A DNA stretch of 64,000 nucleotides from Jutongia huaianensis (GCF_014384985.1 NZ_JACRSX010000007.1:62001-126000), one strand, 5' to 3'; numbered from the stretch's first letter, positions 1 through 9,786 are shown. Notes: a model not told the origin generated them from the sequence alone. Program-made: numbers and translations.

Positions 1-895
1 ACAGTCCCGCCTTCATGCCATATGTATGGATCCGATCCACCACCGGCTCCAGCCCATCCGGGAACTTGTCCCGGTTCACATCCAGCCAGTCCCCCACATA
101 GGTCTGATACCCATCATCAATCTGAAAAACATCAAAGTTCTGTCCCATTTCGTGGACATGTTCCAGATTTTCCATAATGATCTGCTCTGAAATATTCTGG
201 TAATGATTGTACCAGCTTGTATAACCTGTCATAGGACTTCCCGCCGGCTTATTAATTTGCATTTTTTCAAAATAAAGATCAAACACCTGATCCTCTGTAC
301 CAGAAAGCTCCACCAGATCAAAAGCATTCCACTCCTCCGATATCCTTAAGCCTGAACAATCCTTTTCTATGGTCATCTGCTGTGCTCCGCCATTATAATA
401 AAACACGGTAAATCCGGCACGTTCGCTTAAGGAGCCCAAAAAGCGGTATCTCTCTCCATCCCGGAAATAACAATAGGTAAATCCATGAAACTGTCCCGTT
501 CCCTTTGGCTTCATGGTAAAATTCACATCACCATAACGATCCAGATAATATTTTTCCACCATGCCAGAGGCCAGCGGAGATATAGCCGGTTCCTTTTCGA
601 GAATCGTATGTTCATGGGAATCCGTCCAGGACTGATATCCATTCATGAAAATCTGTTCCGGCTTCCTGCCACCCCTGCACGACCATGGAAAGGTCATACT
701 GACAGATTCCAGCGTCAGCTCTCCCACGGGATTTCCATAATCATCAAAATCCTTCGGAATGATCCGGATATGAAGCTCCCCCTCATCCTCCTGCCAGCGC
801 AGAGTAAAATAAGGCTGCTCACCTCCCTGATACATTTCCGCCACAAAGGGTTCCCCATTCCGGTTTCCCCTGATCAAAAATATAATATCTTCCAC
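1..895 (-). CDS. alpha-galactosidase, GH36 family (N-terminal part, runs off the window)
   Basis: About 298 residues are visible from a GTG start at 895, which has a GGGAGG ribosome site 7 bases upstream. The N-terminal beta-sandwich domain is followed by the start of the barrel, with the GH36-type stretches TSWYNHYQ and FDVFQIDDGYQ (about residues 255-265). The family removes terminal alpha-1,6-galactose from raffinose-type sugars and galactomannans by a retaining mechanism. The catalytic Asp of the KWDxN strand would lie beyond the left edge and cannot be checked. No signal peptide is seen, so a cytoplasmic enzyme acting on imported oligosaccharides is inferred. The family call is firm; the exact substrate is not. 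Confidence 0.88.
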   Translation of the reverse strand, partial: MEDIIFLIRGNRNGEPFVAEMYQGGEQPYFTLRWQEDEGELHIRIIPKDFDDYGNPVGELTLESVSMTFPWSCRGGRKPEQIFMNGYQSWTDSHEHTILEKEPAISPLASGMVEKYYLDRYGDVNFTMKPKGTGQFHGFTYCYFRDGERYRFLGSLSERAGFTVFYYNGGAQQMTIEKDCSGLRISEEWNAFDLVELSGTEDQVFDLYFEKMQINKPAGSPMTGYTSWYNHYQNISEQIIMENLEHVHEMGQNFDVFQIDDGYQTYVGDWLDVNRDKFPDGLEPVVDRIHTYGMKAGL

Positions 896-995
896 GTCTT
901 TTCCTCCCTGATCAAGTTATCTCTCTGACTCCTTCGGCAGAGTCTGTAAAATAACCTCTGTAACAATCATTTTATATCTGTTCTTTCCCGCAGCT

Positions 996-1814
996 TTATC
1001 TTTCCAATATATCCAGCGTATGCGCTCCTGCTCCGATCAGATCCTGTCTCTCACAGACCGATAAATGGTACTGTATAAAAAGCTCAAAGGTCTCCTCGTC
1101 CATAGAATTCAATACCGGCCGCATATAATTTGCCGGACCATCCGGAGAAATAATTTTGATCCGCTTCAGATCTGCCGCCCGATTCAGTGCATCAATATCC
1201 TCAATGCGCATATAATCGTACAAGTCGCCCTCTTGTGGTGTACAATGAAAATCCTGAGACAGTCTTCCATCCTCCAGACATTGCTTTGCATTGCCGTCCC
1301 GGAAACCGTACAGAAGAACTCCGTATTCATTCATACAGTACGCCACCAGTATCCGGCCTCCCGGTCTGGTCACGCGCTTTGCCTCCTGTAACGCTTTCCG
1401 CTTATCCTCAAAGGTATACAAATGATACATTGGACCAAACAACAAAGTAATATCAAAGGAACAGTCCGCAAAACGGGACAGTTTTAATGCATTTCCCTGA
1501 TATGCCTTTACGCTGCTCCCCTTTGATTTCAAAATCCCCAGATTATATTTCACAAGCTCCACTGCCGTAACATCATATCCCTCCTCCGCCAGCGCAACAC
1601 TGTATCTGCCGGTGCCGGCGCCGATATCCAGAATACGAATTTCAGAACAAGCCGCTGTATCTGATTTATTCCCATCATTTTGTCTGTTCTCTATAAGTTC
1701 ATCAATGCACTGATGAATATACTTCATAGAAGTAATATACTCCACCTTTCCGTGGCGTCTGGTAAGCCTTTTATCCTCGTTAAATTTATTATAATATTTT
1801 TCTAATTCCGTCAT
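996..1814 (-). CDS. class I SAM-dependent methyltransferase
   Basis: A 272-aa cytoplasmic protein. The Rossmann motif I ILDIGAGTGRYSVALA (about residues 60-75) and the acidic end of strand 2 (VTAVEL) mark S-adenosylmethionine binding, and LLFGPMYHLY matches motif IV of the Methyltransf_11/25 group. Small-molecule methylation is the usual role of such proteins, but no substrate can be assigned. It lies 100 bases downstream of the alpha-galactosidase start on the same strand and 86 bases from the small DUF6472-like gene; no pathway link is evident. Confidence 0.85.
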   Translation of the reverse strand: MTELEKYYNKFNEDKRLTRRHGKVEYITSMKYIHQCIDELIENRQNDGNKSDTAACSEIRILDIGAGTGRYSVALAEEGYDVTAVELVKYNLGILKSKGSSVKAYQGNALKLSRFADCSFDITLLFGPMYHLYTFEDKRKALQEAKRVTRPGGRILVAYCMNEYGVLLYGFRDGNAKQCLEDGRLSQDFHCTPQEGDLYDYMRIEDIDALNRAADLKRIKIISPDGPANYMRPVLNSMDEETFELFIQYHLSVCERQDLIGAGAHTLDILER

Positions 1815-1900
1815 ATGATTTATTCTCCCGATCGTCTCCTATATCCTCTAGCGGTCCATCGCATATATACTGCTCCAAACCTTTATCTGGTGCCGGAATC

Positions 1901-2077
1901 TTACATCTGATGGCGAACCACCTGGTACTCATCTCCATTGCGGTAATATGGGCAGCTGTTTCGATGATCTGTCATAAATCGTACCATATCATCCTCATCC
2001 ATATTTACATCACAGAAATACTCCTCATATTCTTCATCATAACTGTAATTTGCACAGGTATCACATTCGTTTGACAT
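1901..2077 (-). CDS. DUF6472-like small protein (58 aa)
   Basis: A short ORF with an AAAGGAG ribosome site 7 bases before its ATG. The peptide is very acidic, with four cysteines: CDTC near the N-terminus, FCDV near residue 22 and SCPYY near residue 42. It ends in the motif DEYQVVRHQM. The arrangement C-x2-C, then YDEEYEEYFCDV, then CPYY matches small clostridial proteins grouped as DUF6472, which have no known function. The Cys spacing would allow one metal site, but that is inference. It is probably expressed alone or with the methyltransferase downstream. Confidence 0.8.
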   Translation of the reverse strand: MSNECDTCANYSYDEEYEEYFCDVNMDEDDMVRFMTDHRNSCPYYRNGDEYQVVRHQM

Positions 2078-2280
2078 TTTTATCTCCTTTATTCCATTTG
2101 TAAATTTTCATTATAATGTATTTACCCATTAAAATATCAATTAAAATTCTTAAGTATAGTAAGAAAATTATAACTCCCATCATAAACTCCTGTCAATTTG
2201 AACTTCGTTAAAATCAGCAAAAACAGGATAACCATTCATCTCATATTTATATGTTTTCTCTGATATCATCCCCCTCTGAT

Positions 2281-2826
2281 CTATCCCATTCCCCGGCACA
2301 GCCATACACTTGCTGCCATCCCAGCAAAGGTAGCGATCAGTGCCCCGGTTAATGTCCAGTTCATTTTCGTTACCGGAGAATGTTTTTTATCCCCGGTGGC
2401 AATAAAATACACGGAAATTGTATAAAAGATCGTTTCTGAACAGCACATCAAAACAGACGCTAAAAATCCCTCATGGGAATCAGTTCCAAACTCTTTATAA
2501 ATATCGAGAAGCAGACCGGTGGCTGCCGAAGATGATACCATTTTGATCAGGGAAAGAGGCACCAGAACAGCGGGAAAATTGATTTTTTCCGCCATAGGTG
2601 AAATCCATGCAGAAAATGTTTCCAGCAGACCGGATGCCCTGAGAATGCCAATGGCCATCATCAGTCCGATCAAAGTCGGCAGCACCTTTAATACAACCCG
2701 GAAACCATCCTCTGCTCCCTTGACAAATGCGCCAAAAATATCCGTATGGCTGCAGAGGCCATACCCCACAATATAAAAGATTACAATGGGTATCATAAAA
2801 TTGGATAAATATAGTAGAAACTGCAT
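2281..2826 (-). CDS. spmB: spore maturation protein B-like membrane protein
   Basis: A 181-aa membrane protein from the ATG at 2826, preceded by AAAGGGGAAG; a longer reading to 2895 lacks a ribosome site. Hydrophobic segments with the motif GAEDGFRVVLKVLPTLIG and the helix ILRASGLLE match the nucleoside-recognition (Gate) family and SpmB in particular. In Bacillus, SpmA and SpmB contribute to spore core dehydration, possibly by moving a solute across the forespore membranes. The usual spmA partner is not adjacent here; the upstream neighbour is a divergent response regulator. Confidence 0.85.
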   Translation of the reverse strand: MQFLLYLSNFMIPIVIFYIVGYGLCSHTDIFGAFVKGAEDGFRVVLKVLPTLIGLMMAIGILRASGLLETFSAWISPMAEKINFPAVLVPLSLIKMVSSSAATGLLLDIYKEFGTDSHEGFLASVLMCCSETIFYTISVYFIATGDKKHSPVTKMNWTLTGALIATFAGMAASVWLCRGMG

Positions 2827-3011
2827 GAAAAAACTTCCCCTTTCTTGCAAATCCTGAGACGAATGTATATAATAACAGTAAGTGGGGTTAAACATCCTAT
2901 TGTGCAGAGTTTCGTATACGGAACTCTGTCTTGTTGTAAATATATTCTGTCAGGAAGTCTTTCATTCACGAAATCTCCTAAACGCAGAATCAGAAAGGTT
3001 TGGTAAATTAC

Positions 3012-4571
3012 ATGAATACCGTTTTTATTGCGGATGACGAACTAATTATACGTCAGGGTTTAAAATGTATTATTGATTGGGAATCTCTGGGATTTTCAAT
3101 TATTGGCGAAGCATCCAACGGCATTGATGCATTAGATTATATTGTCCGGGAGCAGCCGGATCTGGTACTGATGGACATTCGTATGCCCGGTCTTCTGGGA
3201 GTGGATGTGGTTAAAAATGCCAGAGACAAAGGATTTGAAGGTCACTTCATTATTCTGAGTGGATTTACTGATTTCAAATACGCACAGTCAGCCATCCGGT
3301 ATGGAGTCGATTTCTATCTCACAAAACCCATTGATGAGGACGAGCTTCTGGAAGCCGTACAGGCCTTAAAAGACACCATCGAGGAACAAAGCCGTCAGAC
3401 CGGTACCTGGCAGCATTACCGCCAGAAAGCCCACGGCATGATCTTGTTGGATATTCTTACAGGGAAGGCAGATCTTGACCGGATCAATATAGAGGATCTC
3501 CATATGGAGGCCGATGAATATCAGGTCGTTATCTATGAAAAATACAGTCACAACGCAACACAAATGTCTTATCGCTTTGCCGATCTCTTAAAGGTCACCA
3601 ATGAAATGAACAGCTCCTACGAGCAGATCACCATTGATGACAATGAGATCCTGTTGTTAAAGGGAGAGTTTACGCTTCACAAATTCCAGCAGTTTCTGGA
3701 GCATTACGAGCGGGAGCAGAAGCCTCAGAAGGATTCTCCTCTGGATTCTCTTTTTATCACCTATGGCAGACCGGTAAAGGATCTACAGGAAGTTCATACC
3801 TCCTATCAGGAGGCACTTCGTCTGCTGCAGCGTCGTTTCTTCTGCGAGCACCGCCAGCATACCATCGGTTATGACCAGCTCCCAAAGCAGGATGAGGAAA
3901 ACCGTTTTGAATTAACTCCGGAGGTACTGCAGTTTTACTGTGAGACGCTGATTGGTTATATTCAGGCCGCTAAGCGGAATCAGATGGCAGAAATGCTTCA
4001 TGAACTGGAAACAAAGCTGTACTCCTGCGATGAGGATATTCCCCGGATCAAATTGTTTTTGACCGATCTGTATCTGTCCATCAAAGAAAAGATTTTTCAT
4101 TTGTACCATAATGCGGATATTGCTTTTCCAAGTAATGCCGAAATTATTGAATTTATTAACGAGAAATATTATTTATACGAAATTGTACTGTTCTTTACAG
4201 AACAGTTTGAAATGATCATCCGCGCCATTGGTAATCCATCCAGCGAAAGTGTAATGGATGATATCATCCATTATATCGAACACAATTATATGGATAATAT
4301 CAAGCTGGAAAATATCGCTCCTCTTTTTGGATATAACAGTTCGTATCTGGGCAAGATCTTTACCAAAAAAGTAGGAGAGGGATTTAATGTTTTTGTAGAC
4401 AAGATCCGTATTGAGCACTCCAAGGAGCTTTTGGAGGGCAGTTCCCTGAAGGTATATGAAATTGCCGAAAAAGTCGGTTACCGGAATGTGGATTATTTCC
4501 ATACAAAATTTAAAAAATATGTAAATCAAAGTCCGGCAGAATACCGTAAACAAATGCGTAAATCCGAATAA
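3012..4571 (+). CDS. YesN-type response regulator with AraC DNA-binding domain
   Basis: About 519 aa from the ATG at 3012; an in-frame TTG at 3000 is less likely. An N-terminal receiver domain (residues 1-120) carries the acidic pair D8/D9, phospho-acceptor D55 in LVLMDIRMPG and K105 in YLTKP. The middle 250 residues are a divergent helical region. The last 100 residues form two helix-turn-helix units of the AraC family, ending PAEYRKQ. Such regulators pair with membrane sensor kinases and usually control sugar uptake, but no kinase lies in this window, so this is an orphan locally. Transcription is divergent from spmB and ends at the hairpin at 4579-4609. Confidence 0.9.
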   Translation: MNTVFIADDELIIRQGLKCIIDWESLGFSIIGEASNGIDALDYIVREQPDLVLMDIRMPGLLGVDVVKNARDKGFEGHFIILSGFTDFKYAQSAIRYGVDFYLTKPIDEDELLEAVQALKDTIEEQSRQTGTWQHYRQKAHGMILLDILTGKADLDRINIEDLHMEADEYQVVIYEKYSHNATQMSYRFADLLKVTNEMNSSYEQITIDDNEILLLKGEFTLHKFQQFLEHYEREQKPQKDSPLDSLFITYGRPVKDLQEVHTSYQEALRLLQRRFFCEHRQHTIGYDQLPKQDEENRFELTPEVLQFYCETLIGYIQAAKRNQMAEMLHELETKLYSCDEDIPRIKLFLTDLYLSIKEKIFHLYHNADIAFPSNAEIIEFINEKYYLYEIVLFFTEQFEMIIRAIGNPSSESVMDDIIHYIEHNYMDNIKLENIAPLFGYNSSYLGKIFTKKVGEGFNVFVDKIRIEHSKELLEGSSLKVYEIAEKVGYRNVDYFHTKFKKYVNQSPAEYRKQMRKSE

Positions 4572-4578
4572 ATATCAC

Positions 4579-4609
4579 AAAAGCCATGACCAAAATGATC
4601 ATGGCTTTT
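4579..4609. terminator. bidirectional rho-independent terminator
   Basis: A perfect 11-bp stem (AAAAGCCATGA with TCATGGCTTTT) around a 9-base loop sits between the convergent response regulator and carD-like genes. A/T runs flank both sides, so it can serve both. Confidence 0.85.
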
Positions 4610-4629
4610 ATTTTATGTCCATCGGTATT

Positions 4630-5130
4630 TTACCGGCCGAGCTTTTGAGCAATATAATCTCCCACCTGGGAAATCTCCATTCCCAGCGCATAGGCAAGCT
4701 CTCCATACAGCAGCTCCTCTGCCTGATGGAAATAACGCTCATCTACTGCTGCCACCTTTTTCCCCTTATCCATACGCTCTTTTTCGTGAAGATAAATGGT
4801 TTTAATAATCCGCACAAGTTCCCGGCAGTCCCCACTGCGGACGGCCTCCTTATATTGGCTTTCTCTTTCCTTTTCATTGACGATCCAAATTGTTTCCAAA
4901 GAAGGAATCTCCTCCACAAGCTTCTCCGCTTCCTCCTTACCAAGCACCAGCCGCATCGGCAGTTTTATATGATCCACCGGCACATACACCAGAGAATCCT
5001 TTTGATACACCGGACGGAGTGTATAATATTTCTTCTTGCGATCCGCTACTGACATGGATAATCTTCCAACTGCTGTCACCTCACACACCCCATGTGTTCC
5101 ATACACAACACTGTCATTTACCTGATACAT
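4630..5130 (-). CDS. CarD/CdnL-family transcription factor
   Basis: A 166-aa protein starting at the ATG at 5130, which has a GAGGG site; the reading frame extends to 5166 without a ribosome site. The N-terminus MYQVNDSVVYGTHGVCEV is the RNA-polymerase-interacting Tudor-like fold shared by CarD, CdnL and TRCF. The remaining 100 residues are helical, as in CarD proteins that bind promoter DNA at the upstream edge of the open complex. Roles in rRNA and stress transcription are known from other bacteria and only inferred here. It is a single gene between two hairpins. Confidence 0.85.
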   Translation of the reverse strand: MYQVNDSVVYGTHGVCEVTAVGRLSMSVADRKKKYYTLRPVYQKDSLVYVPVDHIKLPMRLVLGKEEAEKLVEEIPSLETIWIVNEKERESQYKEAVRSGDCRELVRIIKTIYLHEKERMDKGKKVAAVDERYFHQAEELLYGELAYALGMEISQVGDYIAQKLGR

Positions 5131-5194
5131 ATTTTCCCTCTTTTCATACTGTAGATTCCGTTTCATATTGATACTTACATTAGACCATAGATAA

Positions 5195-5225
5195 ACCGGA
5201 AGCCCCTGCAGACTGGGCTTCCGGT
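5195..5225 (-). terminator. terminator hairpin downstream of the ribokinase gene
   Basis: An 11-bp GC-rich stem (ACCGGAAGCCC / GGGCTTCCGGT) around a 9-base loop. The following minus-strand tract (TTATCTATGG) is only weakly T-rich. It lies about 120 bases past the ribokinase stop. Confidence 0.6.
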
Positions 5226-5343
5226 GTCCGATACCGTTTCAAGTTCTATGGTAATTGTACCACATTTTAAGTATTTTTGTAAGTCAAAATTTGAAAAAAG
5301 AGTTTTTTGTATACTGATAAATTACCGTTTTATCCGTATTTTG

Positions 5344-6240
5344 TTACTGTTTCAGTGCTTCTTCCACCTCACTGCGGTAAGGAATGGAAGGAACCGCTCC
5401 TTCTCTGGTCACAGCAATAGAGGAAGCCTTTGCACTCATCCTCAATGTCTGCTCCACCGGCAATCCTTCCACGAGTCCTGCCAGAAAATATCCGGTAAAG
5501 GTATCCCCTGCCGCCGTGGTATCCACCGCATGAACCGGAAAGATCGGCTGCCTGTAGGTCTGTCCGGTTGCTCCATAAACAGCTCCATCACTGCCCAGCG
5601 TCAGTACAATCTTTGCCTTTGGGAATCTGCAGCACATTTCATGGAATATCCTGTCCGGATCAGACAACCCCGTGATCTGTCCGCCCTCAATCTCATTGAG
5701 CAGAAAGATACTGATCTTATCCATATCCACATCCTCCAGACGTTCATTAAACGGAGATGGATTTAATGCAATCTGCATCCCCTTTTCATAAGCGCACTCT
5801 ACCATGTATGCGATATCGTTTACCTCATTCTGCAGAAGGAGAATATCTCCGTCCTGAAAAAGGGACAGTACTCCGTCAATGTATTCCTTCGTCAGCATCT
5901 GATTGGCTCCTCCAAATAAAAGAATACAATTCTGCGCCTCCTTGTCGATCTGAATAATCGTATGCCCTGTCTTACCCGGAATCTGACGGATATATTCTCC
6001 GTGAACACCATACTCCTGACAGGCATCCAGAAATGGCTGCCCGTCTTCTCCGATCATACCGCCGTGATAAACCTCAACTCCCGCTTTTGCCAGCGCAATG
6101 GACTGATTGATTCCTTTTCCTCCCAGAAAAACATTCATGCCGCCGCTGCTGATGGTTTCTCCCGGCTGTACAATATGATCCACGCGGTATACATAATCCA
6201 GATTCATAGATCCAATGTTTAATACTTTCATAGAAATCAC
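5344..6240 (-). CDS. rbsK: ribokinase (PfkB family sugar kinase)
   Basis: A 298-aa PfkB-family kinase. The glycine-rich GGKGINQSIALAKAG segment near residue 40 (PfkB signature 1) and the C-terminal VDTTAAGDTFTGYF segment, which carries the catalytic base Asp and anion hole (signature 2), are intact; NEIEGGQ is the NxxE magnesium motif. The family phosphorylates ribose to ribose-5-phosphate, although related nucleoside kinases cannot be excluded. The start is either GTG 6240 (AAAGGA 4-5 bases upstream) or ATG 6231. No ribose transporter is adjacent, so the sugar source is unknown. Confidence 0.87.
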   Translation of the reverse strand: MISMKVLNIGSMNLDYVYRVDHIVQPGETISSGGMNVFLGGKGINQSIALAKAGVEVYHGGMIGEDGQPFLDACQEYGVHGEYIRQIPGKTGHTIIQIDKEAQNCILLFGGANQMLTKEYIDGVLSLFQDGDILLLQNEVNDIAYMVECAYEKGMQIALNPSPFNERLEDVDMDKISIFLLNEIEGGQITGLSDPDRIFHEMCCRFPKAKIVLTLGSDGAVYGATGQTYRQPIFPVHAVDTTAAGDTFTGYFLAGLVEGLPVEQTLRMSAKASSIAVTREGAVPSIPYRSEVEEALKQ

Positions 6241-6264
6241 GCATTCCTTTCACATAAAAGAATT

Positions 6265-6828
6265 TTACAAATAAATTTCTGCATCAAGAATATAGCCACA
6301 GGAGCATTTTACAATAGTTCTGTTACCGTTCAGGATCACCTTCGGAGCATTCTTGCATTTTGGGCAAAGCACAGTAACTTTTCCATCCTGCTTCTTCTCC
6401 CTCACTGCCTGATCTGCTATTTCCTTCACCTGTTTCTTCTCGCAGGCGATTTCTTTTCTCGCTTCATCCGTCAAGCTGACCATCTCTTCTGTCGTGGAGT
6501 AATAGCCATATTTTTCATCAAAATCCCCGATTTCCCTAAGAACGTCTTCCTTACTGTCATCACTTGCATCGTACCATTCCATTCTCTTAAGATACGGACC
6601 AAGCCAGCTGTCATAAAGTGAATTTGCGACAATTCCCACTTCACTAAAGGAATCCTTTCCCTCTCCGATCGTAAAGATCAACTCCCGGTCATCCTGAGAT
6701 TGTTCCTGAAAATTACATCCCGCAAACGCATCTCTTACGGTCTGATATACCGCCCCCAGATCATGCCGCTGCAAACGCAGCACCTTATCATCATCAATTT
6801 CCACTGTAAGCTTATAAAGATAATCCAT
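6265..6828 (-). CDS. hypothetical protein with C-terminal zinc ribbon
   Basis: About 187 aa from the ATG at 6828; an upstream in-frame ATG at 6840 sits too close to the AGAAGGG site. I do not recognise the first 150 residues, which are acidic and look alpha/beta with a helical, charged stretch near 130-150. The tail carries VLCPKCKNAP and KCSCGYI, a four-cysteine zinc ribbon that typically binds nucleic acid or stabilises a complex. It lies 24 bases upstream of the ribokinase gene on the same strand and could be co-transcribed with it. Confidence 0.7.
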   Translation of the reverse strand: MDYLYKLTVEIDDDKVLRLQRHDLGAVYQTVRDAFAGCNFQEQSQDDRELIFTIGEGKDSFSEVGIVANSLYDSWLGPYLKRMEWYDASDDSKEDVLREIGDFDEKYGYYSTTEEMVSLTDEARKEIACEKKQVKEIADQAVREKKQDGKVTVLCPKCKNAPKVILNGNRTIVKCSCGYILDAEIYL

Positions 6829-7000
6829 ACAAATACCCATACCCTTCTACCCGTTACAAATCTCTGATCCCATTATTGCCCGATCAAAGAATCAAATTGT
6901 TTCAGTTCCCCTTTTCTCCATTTTAACATCTTACACGATTGATCCGCAAGATGATATGCCTAAAAAGCATTGAACCAGTGGTTTAAGAAATAGAAACAGT

Positions 7001-7033
7001 AAAAGGGACAGCCTACGAACAGCTGTCCCTTTT
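7001..7033. other. 12-bp perfect hairpin in the 6829-7184 intergenic region
   Basis: AAAAGGGACAGC and GCTGTCCCTTTT enclose a 9-base loop. On the plus strand it is followed by GGAGAAGG and a second, weaker hairpin (7044-7072, loop TTATGGGGT). No coding frame is convincing in 6841-7184. It could be a terminator or part of a small noncoding RNA. Confidence 0.55.
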
Positions 7034-7184
7034 GGAGAAGGTATTTTTGTTACTTATGGGGTGTAGCAAAAACTATATAATGTATTGGGGTTTACGATGA
7101 TTAGTATAACAGCGGGGTCTGCTAAAGTGTGCATAAACTTACCATCTTTTCCAAAAAGTTTTTGTGCATTTTTGCTTTCCCATG

Positions 7185-7234
7185 AAAAACGGCTATCATT
7201 TTCCATAAAAAATCTGAAAATGATAGCCGTTTTT
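7185..7234 (-). terminator. rho-independent terminator of ftsH
   Basis: A 19-bp perfect stem (AAAAACGGCTATCATTTTC with its complement), a 12-base loop and T5, beginning about 30 bases after the ftsH stop. It closes the tilS-hpt-ftsH transcription unit. Confidence 0.92.
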
Positions 7235-7266
7235 TGTGATTTCTATCAAATGCGTCCATAAACGCC

Positions 7267-9150
7267 TTATTTGTCGGATGAATCTGTCTCCGTCTCTGTC
7301 TGATCCTCGTGATCCTTCTCAAAGAGAGCCTCAAACTCTTCTCTGGTAATACGCTCCCGATCCATCAGAATCTCCGCTGATGCATGAAGCACATCCATAT
7401 GCTCCTCAATAATAGCACGGGCTTTTTGATAACAGTCCTGAATAATGGCACGAACCTCTTTGTCAATGTCTCTTGCCGTTTCCTCACTGTATGTTCTGCT
7501 GGTATGGCCAAAATCGTTTCCAATAAACACTTCATCACTGTCGGCATAATTGATCATACCGATGGCATCAGAAAAACCATACTTCGTCACCATATCGCGG
7601 GCTGTCGCCGTCGCTGATTTGATATCCTGGGATGCTCCCGTGGTAATATCATCAAAGATCAAAGACTCTGCAATACGGCCACCGAGACTGACCATAATAT
7701 CCTGCAGCATCTTTCCGCGGGTTGTAAAGGTCTCATCCTTATCCGGCAAAGGCATGGTATAACCTGCTGCCCCCTGTCCGGTCGGAATCACAGAAACAAT
7801 ATGCACCGGTCCCACATCCGGCAGAACATGGAACAAAATAGCATGACCTGACTCGTGGTATGCAGTGATCTTTTTGTCCTTCTCGGAAATGATCTTACTT
7901 TTCTTCTCTGTACCGATCCCCACTTTAATAAAGGATTTATCAATATCCGCCTGCGTAATGCATGGCCGGCCTTCTCTGGCACAGGCGATCGCAGACTCGT
8001 TCATAAGATTCTCCAGATCCGCTCCGGTAAATCCTACGGTTGTTCTTGCTACCTTTTCCAGATCCACGTCATCGCTTAACGGTTTGCCTTTGGAATGAAC
8101 CTCAAGGATCTCCTCACGGCCTCTGACATCCGGTCTGCCGACTGCCACCCGACGGTCAAATCGTCCCGGACGAAGGATCGCCGGATCCAGAATATCCACA
8201 CGGTTGGTTGCAGCCATCACAATAATGCCTTCATTGACGCCGAAACCATCCATCTCTACCAGCATCTGGTTCAGCGTCTGCTCGCGCTCATCGTGGCCAC
8301 CGCCCAGACCGGTACCTCTCTTACGGGCCACCGCATCAATCTCATCGATAAATACAATACACGGTGCATTTTTCTTTGCCTCCGCAAACATATCACGGAC
8401 ACGGGATGCACCGACACCCACAAACATCTCCACAAAATCCGAACCGGATAAACTAAAGAACGGAACGCCTGCTTCTCCGGCCACGGCCTTGGCAAGAAGT
8501 GTCTTACCGGTTCCCGGAGGTCCCACAAGGATGATACCCTTCGGAATACGGGCACCTCTCTCGGTATATTTGGCAGGGTCTGCCAGGAAATCCACGATCT
8601 CCTCCAGCTCCTCCTTCTCCTCCTTTAATCCTGCCACATCTTTAAAATGCTTGGCATTTGGATCGTCGGGATCAATCCTCTGGGCACGGCTCTTGCCAAA
8701 ATTCATCATCTTGGCATTGCTGCCCCCCTGTCCTGCTGTCTGTGCAGACAGGAACGAGAATAAAAAGAAGATGGCAATGATTCCCAAAAGATAGGGAAGA
8801 AGTGTCGTAATGATCCAGGATGGCTTCTGCACATCCTTCATCACATACTGATCTGCCAGCTTGCTGTCCTTACTCCGGATCAGCTTCTCTACCTCTGTTA
8901 CATCTGATACATAAAAGCTCTGCGCAGAGCCGTCTTTCTTGCGGACGTCTACCTCTCCGGTAGGCACCTCCTCATTGGGCAGGATTGCCACGGATGTGAC
9001 ATCTCCATCCTCCAGATCCTGAGTGAAATTGACAATATTGTATGTCTTTTGTCCACCCTGGTCCAAAGTACCCGAAACATAGACGGCAGCCGCAATAATC
9101 ACCAGAATCAGCAGATAAAAGCCGATTCCTGTTCTCATCTGTTGCCTCAT
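7267..9150 (-). CDS. ftsH: ATP-dependent zinc metalloprotease FtsH
   Basis: A 627-aa membrane-anchored AAA+ protease. Transmembrane segments lie at about 8-27 and 116-136, flanking the extracytoplasmic domain. The AAA module has Walker A GPPGTGKT (210-217) and Walker B IVFIDE (265-270); the second region of homology follows, and the zinc site is HESGH (432-436). FtsH hexamers extract and degrade misfolded membrane proteins and some regulators. The start has AAGGAG 7 bases upstream. It is the last gene of the conserved tilS-hpt-ftsH string and is followed by a strong terminator. Confidence 0.97.
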   Translation of the reverse strand: MRQQMRTGIGFYLLILVIIAAAVYVSGTLDQGGQKTYNIVNFTQDLEDGDVTSVAILPNEEVPTGEVDVRKKDGSAQSFYVSDVTEVEKLIRSKDSKLADQYVMKDVQKPSWIITTLLPYLLGIIAIFFLFSFLSAQTAGQGGSNAKMMNFGKSRAQRIDPDDPNAKHFKDVAGLKEEKEELEEIVDFLADPAKYTERGARIPKGIILVGPPGTGKTLLAKAVAGEAGVPFFSLSGSDFVEMFVGVGASRVRDMFAEAKKNAPCIVFIDEIDAVARKRGTGLGGGHDEREQTLNQMLVEMDGFGVNEGIIVMAATNRVDILDPAILRPGRFDRRVAVGRPDVRGREEILEVHSKGKPLSDDVDLEKVARTTVGFTGADLENLMNESAIACAREGRPCITQADIDKSFIKVGIGTEKKSKIISEKDKKITAYHESGHAILFHVLPDVGPVHIVSVIPTGQGAAGYTMPLPDKDETFTTRGKMLQDIMVSLGGRIAESLIFDDITTGASQDIKSATATARDMVTKYGFSDAIGMINYADSDEVFIGNDFGHTSRTYSEETARDIDKEVRAIIQDCYQKARAIIEEHMDVLHASAEILMDRERITREEFEALFEKDHEDQTETETDSSDK

Positions 9151-9255
9151 GAATGTCTCCTTACCTGATATTTATTTCAGAATGAAACAGGACTGCCTGC
9201 TTCATTTCCTGTGCAGCATTACTGCTCCCCTCCTGCGAGGGCCTGCATTCGCACA

Positions 9256-9786
9256 CTATTCTTCAATAAACTCCAGTGTGCCTACAAATGGAAGATTTCT
9301 ATACTTCTGTGCATAGTCCAGACCATAACCAACTACAAACTCATCCGGAATGGAAAATCCGGTATAATCTGCCTCCATCTCTACCTCTCTGCGGTCCGGT
9401 TTATTTAAAAGAGTGCAGATCTTAAAGCTCTCCGGCTTTCTCTCCAGAAGCATCGGCTTCAGCATAGAGAGGGTATAGCCTGTGTCGATAATATCCTCGA
9501 TCAACAGACAGTCCACTCCCTGGATCGACTGCTCCAAATCCTTCTTGATCGTAATCTTACCTGAACTGGATGTGCTGTTTCCATAACTGGATACAGACAT
9601 AAAATCAATCGTTACAGGCATCTTCAAGTGCTTTGCCAGCTCGCATGAAAAGAATACACTTCCCTTCAAAATACAGATCAGACGCAAGGGCTTCATCCCA
9701 TATTCTTCGTTGATCTGGTCTGCCATCTCTTTAATCCTGTTTTCCACCTGCTCCCGGGAAAACATAACATGTACTATTTCTTTCAT
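9256..9786 (-). CDS. hpt: hypoxanthine phosphoribosyltransferase
   Basis: A 176-aa purine salvage enzyme converting hypoxanthine or guanine plus PRPP to IMP or GMP. The PRPP motif LLIEDIIDTGYTL is intact, ILKGSVFF is the conserved loop near the N-terminus, and DEFVVGYGLDYAQKYRNLP is the family C-terminal segment. The ATG at 9786 lies inside the 3' end of tilS (56-base overlap), so the two are probably translationally coupled. The neighbour order tilS-hpt-ftsH is the Firmicutes standard. Confidence 0.96.
   Translation of the reverse strand: MKEIVHVMFSREQVENRIKEMADQINEEYGMKPLRLICILKGSVFFSCELAKHLKMPVTIDFMSVSSYGNSTSSSGKITIKKDLEQSIQGVDCLLIEDIIDTGYTLSMLKPMLLERKPESFKICTLLNKPDRREVEMEADYTGFSIPDEFVVGYGLDYAQKYRNLPFVGTLEFIEE

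Noticed and set aside
2190..2285. Minus-strand 29-codon ORF between spmB and the DUF6472-like gene
   Set aside because: Its ATG directly touches the GGGGG run, leaving no spacing for a ribosome site, and the peptide resembles nothing.
7122..7334. Minus-strand 70-codon ORF overlapping the ftsH end
   Set aside because: It lies in another frame of ftsH and runs through the ftsH terminator; composition is that of a shadow frame.
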